From Sphingobacteriales bacterium (GTDB lineage Bacteria; Bacteroidota; Bacteroidia; Sphingobacteriales; Sphingobacteriaceae), in assembly GCA_004292865.1 (NCBI GenBank), contig RDXP01000121.1, forward strand, positions 1-44,952: 44,952 nucleotides of DNA. Reading direction: 5' to 3'. Position 1 is the first letter of the stretch. The number at the start of each line of letters is the position of its first letter. The notes beneath the pieces were generated by a model, which saw only the letters and a list, made by a program, of their open reading frames with translations, ran no database searches and was not told the origin of the DNA. Shown piece by piece: positions 39,591 through 44,952 of this stretch. The position numbers were made by a program, and so were the translations under genes.

Positions 39591-41954
39591 ATGAAAATTA
39601 AAAAGGCATTAAAAAAATATATTTGGCTATTGGTGGGGCTTGTTATACTTGTTGGTTTTTGGTTTTCGCTTCCTGCACCTTTATTTAATGCACCTACTTG
39701 CTTTGTTGTAAAAGCCAGCAATGGGCACTTATTAAGTGCCGCCATAGCCGCCGATGGGCAGTGGCGTTTCCCCATTGCCGATACCGTACCCCATAAATTT
39801 GCAAAATGTATTACCTCTTTTGAAGATAAACGCTTTTACCAGCATTTCGGGGTAGATTTTTGGGCTTTAGCTAGGGCAATAAAAATCAATATCAAAAACC
39901 AAAAAACCAAAAGCGGCGCCAGTACCCTTAGTATGCAGGTAATTCGGCTTAGCCGTAATAAACCCCGAACGATTTGGCAAAAAACAATCGAAATGGTACT
40001 GGCTTTTAGGTTAGAACTTTCGTACTCAAAACCCCAAATATTGGCTCTTTATGCCAGTAATGCCCCTTTTGGGAGTAATGTAGTAGGCCTTGAGGCCGCC
40101 GCATGGCGTTATTATGGCCGCCAAGCCAGCACACTTTCCTGGGCCGAAATGGCTACCTTGGCGGTATTACCCAATGCGCCATCATTAATACACTTGGGCA
40201 AAAACAGGGTGGCCTTATTAAAAAAAAGGAACGCACTTTTAGATAAACTCAGCACCCAAAATACTATTGATAAAAGCACTTGCCAGCTGGCAAAATTAGA
40301 AGCTATACCACAAAGCCCCCTTGCATTGCCACAAAACGCACCCCATTTGCTGGATAGGTTTAAGCAAGATTTTAGCACACTTAAAGCTGATAAAACACTG
40401 CTTATAAGCACTATAAACGAAACCCTACAGCATAACGTTGCCAGCATTATTAAACGCTACCACCAACAATACAAAGCCAACGGAATAAATAATGCGGCAG
40501 CTTTGGTATTGGATATAGAAACAGGAAATACTTTGGCTTACATAGGCAATATTTACGAACCACAAAACCCCGAAATGGAAAGCCATGTGGATATGATAAA
40601 AGCGGTACGTAGCCCAGGCAGTACGCTAAAACCCCTGCTTTATGCCAGCATGTTAACCGATGGAATGCTATTGCCCAACACTTTAATAGCCGATATCCCC
40701 ACCCAAATAGGCGGCTACACACCTCAAAACTACGATTTAGGTTACGATGGTGCCATACCTGCAGCTAAGGCACTAAGCCGGTCGTTAAATATACCAGCGG
40801 TAAAAATGCTGCAGCAATATAAATACGAACGTTTTTACCAACAGCTTAAAAAATTAGGCATTACAAGCCTTAATAACCCTGCCGATTTTTACGGTTTATC
40901 TATAATTTTGGGAGGTTGCGAAACTTCTATGTGGCAATTATCGGGTGTGTATGCCAGCATGGCCCGTACACTAAATCATTATCCAAAACATCCCCAACAA
41001 TACAATTTCAACGATTACCACCAGCCACAATACATTAGCCAAAAAAATCAAAACGAACAATTAAGTACCTCATCGGTATTAGATTATGGTTCCATATATT
41101 ACACCTTTGCAGCCATGCAAGAAGTAATGCGGCCTGGCGAAGAATTATTGTGGGAGCAGTTTTCATCGTCCCAAAAAATAGCCTGGAAAACAGGTACCAG
41201 CTTTGGTTTTAGAGATGGCTGGGCAATAGGTTTAACCTCCAAATACTTGGTATGTGTGTGGGTAGGCAATGCCGATGGCGAAGGCCGCCCCGAGCTAACA
41301 GGCATAAAAACGGCTGCCCCCATGTTGTTCGATATTTTTAATTTACTGCCCGCAAGTGCCCCTTTTGTTATCCCTTACCGTAATATGGCAAAGGTATTGG
41401 TGTGTAAAAAAAGCGGTTATAGGGCCAGTATGTGCGCTGGGGCGGAGGATGTGTATATGCCTAAAAATGCGCTAAAATCGGCTTTATGCCCTTATCACCA
41501 ATTAATACACGTTAATAAAACGAAAACTTATCGGGTAAATTCGGCTTGCGCCACTACTGATAATATGTTGCATATTAATTGGTTTGTATTGCCGCCAGCC
41601 ATGGCTTATTACTATAAAATACGCCATCCCGATTACGAAGCCTTGCCACCTTTATCGCCAACCTGTACCGATGAGCAAGATGCTTACCGCCCTTTAGAAC
41701 TTATTTACCCTAAAAACAATGCGAAAATTTACATCCCTACAGAAATTAATGGCAATAAAGGCAAAGTAATATTTAGTGCCGCCCACCGAAACACCCAAAG
41801 TAAAATTTACTGGTGGCTAGATGATGTATATATAAGCACAACATTTAATTTACACGAGCTAGCATTAAACCCAAGTATTGGTAAACACAGCATTACATTG
41901 GAAGACGATAGGGGAAATAAGTTGATGCAGGTTTTTGAGGTACTAAGAAAGTAG
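39591..41954 (+). CDS. pbpC: Penicillin-binding protein 1C
   Basis: Glycosyltransferase motifs FEDKRFYQHFGVD, GASTLSMQVIRL; transpeptidase SPGSTLKPLLYASML, WKTGTSFGFRDGWAIG; C-terminal BiPBP-like domain. Confidence 0.94.
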   Translation: MKIKKALKKYIWLLVGLVILVGFWFSLPAPLFNAPTCFVVKASNGHLLSAAIAADGQWRFPIADTVPHKFAKCITSFEDKRFYQHFGVDFWALARAIKINIKNQKTKSGASTLSMQVIRLSRNKPRTIWQKTIEMVLAFRLELSYSKPQILALYASNAPFGSNVVGLEAAAWRYYGRQASTLSWAEMATLAVLPNAPSLIHLGKNRVALLKKRNALLDKLSTQNTIDKSTCQLAKLEAIPQSPLALPQNAPHLLDRFKQDFSTLKADKTLLISTINETLQHNVASIIKRYHQQYKANGINNAAALVLDIETGNTLAYIGNIYEPQNPEMESHVDMIKAVRSPGSTLKPLLYASMLTDGMLLPNTLIADIPTQIGGYTPQNYDLGYDGAIPAAKALSRSLNIPAVKMLQQYKYERFYQQLKKLGITSLNNPADFYGLSIILGGCETSMWQLSGVYASMARTLNHYPKHPQQYNFNDYHQPQYISQKNQNEQLSTSSVLDYGSIYYTFAAMQEVMRPGEELLWEQFSSSQKIAWKTGTSFGFRDGWAIGLTSKYLVCVWVGNADGEGRPELTGIKTAAPMLFDIFNLLPASAPFVIPYRNMAKVLVCKKSGYRASMCAGAEDVYMPKNALKSALCPYHQLIHVNKTKTYRVNSACATTDNMLHINWFVLPPAMAYYYKIRHPDYEALPPLSPTCTDEQDAYRPLELIYPKNNAKIYIPTEINGNKGKVIFSAAHRNTQSKIYWWLDDVYISTTFNLHELALNPSIGKHSITLEDDRGNKLMQVFEVLRK

Positions 41955-42016
41955 CGTTACCTAAATAAAAATCGAAAATTAAGTTTTAAATTTACATCCA
42001 CACATAAAAGCCAAAA

Positions 42017-42721
42017 ATGTTAGCCAACCTCGACCTTCAAAATTTATTAGTTTTAGATATCGAAACAGTACCCCAATACAAGTATTTTAGCGAAATGCCC
42101 CCGCATTTTCAAAAACTGTGGGAACAAAAAACAAAGTTTCAGCGCAAAGAAGAACAAGCCCCCGAAGATTTTTACGAACGGGCGGGTATATGGGCCGAGT
42201 TTGGCAAAATAGTGTGCATATCGGTAGGTGTTTTTAGAGGCGAAAATAATTTAAGAATAAAATCTTTTTATGGTGATGATGAAAAAATACTTTTGCAGGA
42301 TTTTATAAACCTATTAAACAAGCAAGCCAAGCAGCTTATTTTGGGAGCGCATAATGGCAAAGAATTTGATTTCCCGTACTTGTGCCGCCGCATGTTGATA
42401 AACGATTTAAAAATACCACAACAGCTAGATATTGCTGGCAAAAAACCTTGGGAAATTAACCATATTGATACCATGGAGTTGTGGAAATTTGGTGATTATA
42501 AAAACTATACTTCGCTAAATTTACTGGCAGCTATATTTAACATACCCACCCCAAAAGATGATATTGATGGTAGCGAGGTGGGTAATGTGTATTGGCAACA
42601 AAATGATTTAGAACGAATTAAAATTTATTGTCAAAAAGATGTAGTAACCACCTGCCGCTTAATACAACGCTTTAAAGGTATAGCCATGCTGGCCGATGAT
42701 AGTATAACCTTTGTAGATTGA
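42017..42721 (+). CDS. PolB-related 3'-5' exonuclease (ribonuclease H-like)
   Basis: LLVLDIETVPQY, GAHNGKEFDFPYLCRRM, KIYCQKDVVTTCRL (DnaQ/PolB exonuclease motifs). Confidence 0.87.
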   Translation: MLANLDLQNLLVLDIETVPQYKYFSEMPPHFQKLWEQKTKFQRKEEQAPEDFYERAGIWAEFGKIVCISVGVFRGENNLRIKSFYGDDEKILLQDFINLLNKQAKQLILGAHNGKEFDFPYLCRRMLINDLKIPQQLDIAGKKPWEINHIDTMELWKFGDYKNYTSLNLLAAIFNIPTPKDDIDGSEVGNVYWQQNDLERIKIYCQKDVVTTCRLIQRFKGIAMLADDSITFVD

Positions 42722-42970
42722 TTAAAATTTTAAGTTACCCTTTTTATTTTAAAACAAAATGATTAAAGCCTTGTTAAAAAAAAACAAATCACTCGTTTAA
42801 GCAGGGTTTAATAATTCAATTAAAAAAAAAAATACATTTTTTATTCGACAGAAACAATACTTTTATTCAAAAAAAAATCAATTTTTAGCCCCCATAAGTA
42901 CATTAAAATTGCACTTATCTACAAAAAAAAAGCACAACAAAAACAAAATGATAAAATAATAAATTACTAT

Positions 42971-43000
42971 TTGCATTTACACTAAAGAATTCTATCTTTG
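42971..43000 (+). promoter_or_regulatory. Bacteroidota-type promoter for tRNA-Lys (TTG-N19-TATCTTTG)
   Basis: TTG 42971-42973, spacer 19 nt, TATCTTTG 42993-43000; 45 nt upstream of the tRNA. Confidence 0.75.
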
Positions 43001-43045
43001 CACAACTTAAAAAAATCGACCTTTAGTTTCTTTTTTTTTAAAATT

Positions 43046-43118
43046 GATTCCGTAGCTCAGCTGGTAGAGCATTACACTTTTAATGTAGTGGTCCTGGGTT
43101 CGAATCCCAGCGGGATCA
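43046..43118 (+). tRNA. tRNA-Lys (anticodon TTT)
   Basis: Acceptor GATTCCG/CGGGATC, D stem GCTC/GAGC, anticodon arm TTACA-CTTTTAA-TGTAG, T arm CTGGG-TTCGAAT-CCCAG, discriminator A. Confidence 0.96.
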
Positions 43119-43130
43119 CACTAAAAAGCA

Positions 43131-43168
43131 AAAAGCCTTCAAATATTAGTATTTGAAGGCTTTTTGTT
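43131..43168 (+). terminator. Terminator of tRNA-Lys
   Basis: AAAAGCCTTCAAATA-TTAG-TATTTGAAGGCTTTT, 15-bp perfect stem, then T-rich. Confidence 0.88.
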
Positions 43169-43374
43169 TTTTACACCATCTCATTTTACGCATATAATTT
43201 TACCTCATTATAAAAAAATTGGCGTATCCAAAAAAACTATAAAAAAAATGGCTGGGTAATGTGTAGCAAAACCCTAAATTTAAAATCTAATTTACATCAA
43301 ATTATAAAATATAAAGGCTAAACCTTAAATTCGCATCGCAATTAAAAATTTTCAACTAAAAAAAATAAAAAAAA

Positions 43375-44952
43375 ATGGCTTTCGATATCAACATGATCAA
43401 AGAAGTTTACGATAACTTGGGTAATAAACTAGCTATTGCCCGTAAAGTTGTGGGTAAACCCTTAACGCTTACCGAAAAAATATTGTATTCGCATTTATGG
43501 GATAACCCAGCGGTACAAACTTACCTACGAGGTGTAGATTATGTTGATTTTGCGCCCGACCGTGTGGCCATGCAAGATGCCACTGCACAAATGGCGCTTT
43601 TGCAATTTATGCAAGCTGGACGCCCAAAAGTGGCGGTGCCTAGTACCGTACATTGCGACCATTTGATACAAGCCGAAATAGGTGCCGATAAAGATTTGGC
43701 CACAGCCAAAATCCAAAATAAAGAAGTTTACGACTTTTTATCCTCGGTATCAAATAAATACGGTTTAGGTTTTTGGAAACCAGGGGCAGGTATTATTCAC
43801 CAAGTGGTGTTAGAAAACTACGCTTTCCCGGGTGGTATGATGATAGGTACCGATAGCCACACGCCCAATGCTGGTGGTTTAGGTATGATTGCTATTGGCG
43901 TTGGCGGTGCCGATGCTTGCGATGTAATGGCTGGTTTAGCTTGGGAACTTAAATTCCCTAAACTAATAGGCGTAAAACTTACAGGCAAACTTTCGGGTTG
44001 GACATCGGCCAAAGATGTGATACTAAAAGTTGCGGGTATTTTAACTGTAAAAGGTGGTACAGGTGCAATTGTAGAATATTTTGGCGAAGGCGCTCGTTCG
44101 CTTTCGGCAACGGGTAAAGGTACCATTTGTAATATGGGTGCCGAAATTGGTGCAACAACATCAATTTTTGGGTACGATGAAAAATCGGAAGCGTATTTAA
44201 GAGTTACCGATAGAAGCGATATTGCCGACCTTGCCAACCAAGTTAAAGCACATTTAACAGGCGATGATGAGGTGTATGCCAACCCAGCTTTATATTTTGA
44301 TGAGGTTATTGAGATTGATTTAAGCACCTTAGAACCACATATTAATGGGCCGTTTACACCCGATTTGGCTTGGCCAATATCTAAATTTGCTGCCGCAGTT
44401 AAAGAAAACGGTTGGCCCGAGAAATTGGAAGTAGGCCTAATAGGGTCTTGCACCAATTCTAGCTACGAAGATATTTCGAGGGCGGCATCGCTGGCGCAAC
44501 AAGCGGTTGATAAACATTTAACGGCAAAATCGGAATTTACCATTACCCCAGGTAGCGAACAGGTACGCTTTACCGTTGACCGCGATGGTTTTTTAAATAC
44601 TTTTGATAAAATGGGTGGCGTAGTTTTGGCAAACGCTTGCGGCCCTTGTATTGGCCAATGGGCTCGCCACGGTGCCGAAAAACAAGAACGTAACTCTATC
44701 ATTACCTCGTTTAACCGCAACTTTGCTAAACGAGCCGATGGTAACCCCAATACGCATTCGTTTGTAGCATCGCCCGAGGTGGTAACCGCCTTAGCCATTG
44801 CTGGAAGTTTAACGTTTAACCCTTTAACCGATACTTTAACCAATAACAACGGCGAGCAAGTAAAACTAGATGAGCCAACAGGCTGGGAATTACCATCTTT
44901 AGGCTTTGCGGTAGAAGATGCAGGTTACCAAGCCCCAGCCGAGGATGGCAGT
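43375..44952 (+). CDS. acn: Aconitate hydratase, truncated by the window edge
   Basis: Translation [41 protein letters not shown]...[14 protein letters not shown]...[13 protein letters not shown]...[14 protein letters not shown]...[11 protein letters not shown]; open to the last base. Not listed in the ORF track. Confidence 0.96.
   Translation, partial: MAFDINMIKEVYDNLGNKLAIARKVVGKPLTLTEKILYSHLWDNPAVQTYLRGVDYVDFAPDRVAMQDATAQMALLQFMQAGRPKVAVPSTVHCDHLIQAEIGADKDLATAKIQNKEVYDFLSSVSNKYGLGFWKPGAGIIHQVVLENYAFPGGMMIGTDSHTPNAGGLGMIAIGVGGADACDVMAGLAWELKFPKLIGVKLTGKLSGWTSAKDVILKVAGILTVKGGTGAIVEYFGEGARSLSATGKGTICNMGAEIGATTSIFGYDEKSEAYLRVTDRSDIADLANQVKAHLTGDDEVYANPALYFDEVIEIDLSTLEPHINGPFTPDLAWPISKFAAAVKENGWPEKLEVGLIGSCTNSSYEDISRAASLAQQAVDKHLTAKSEFTITPGSEQVRFTVDRDGFLNTFDKMGGVVLANACGPCIGQWARHGAEKQERNSIITSFNRNFAKRADGNPNTHSFVASPEVVTALAIAGSLTFNPLTDTLTNNNGEQVKLDEPTGWELPSLGFAVEDAGYQAPAEDGS

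Noticed and set aside
43818-44849. Minus-strand ORFs 43818-44456 and 44463-44849
   Set aside because: Antisense to the well-supported aconitase reading frame, which is open from 43375 to the window end.

Overview
The window is a 45-kb stretch of a low-GC Bacteroidota-type chromosome. Support for that assignment: TTG-N19-TAnnTTTG promoter spacing, a CcmE/CcmF pair, a 630-aa PurF, and FlgD/gliding-type C-termini. Most of it is housekeeping: IscS (partial), AguB, PurN, RNase R, PurF, OmpH/Skp, GuaD, enolase, CcmE/CcmF, ferredoxin/IscX, KdsC, Maf, Asd, PurK/PurE, OmpA, PbpC, tRNA-Lys and aconitase (partial). The accessory signals stand out more. (1) A REP-associated tyrosine transposase (RAYT, 18090-18704) is bracketed by two nearly identical ~185-bp composite modules (palindrome A, AT-rich linker, palindrome B, leader, ATG). 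The downstream module carries compensatory palindrome changes and a tandem 15-bp half-palindrome array. (2) A decanucleotide repeat lies between an ATG and the lipoprotein signal peptide of a surface-protein locus. The ATG is currently one 10-bp unit out of frame, which makes it a candidate phase-variable switch. (3) A 57-bp MITE-like palindrome is flanked by 9-bp direct repeats. (4) Two related structured intergenic elements carry hairpin insertions. (5) An outer-membrane protein pseudogene has two stops and a frameshift. All calls come from reading the sequence; no database search was run.
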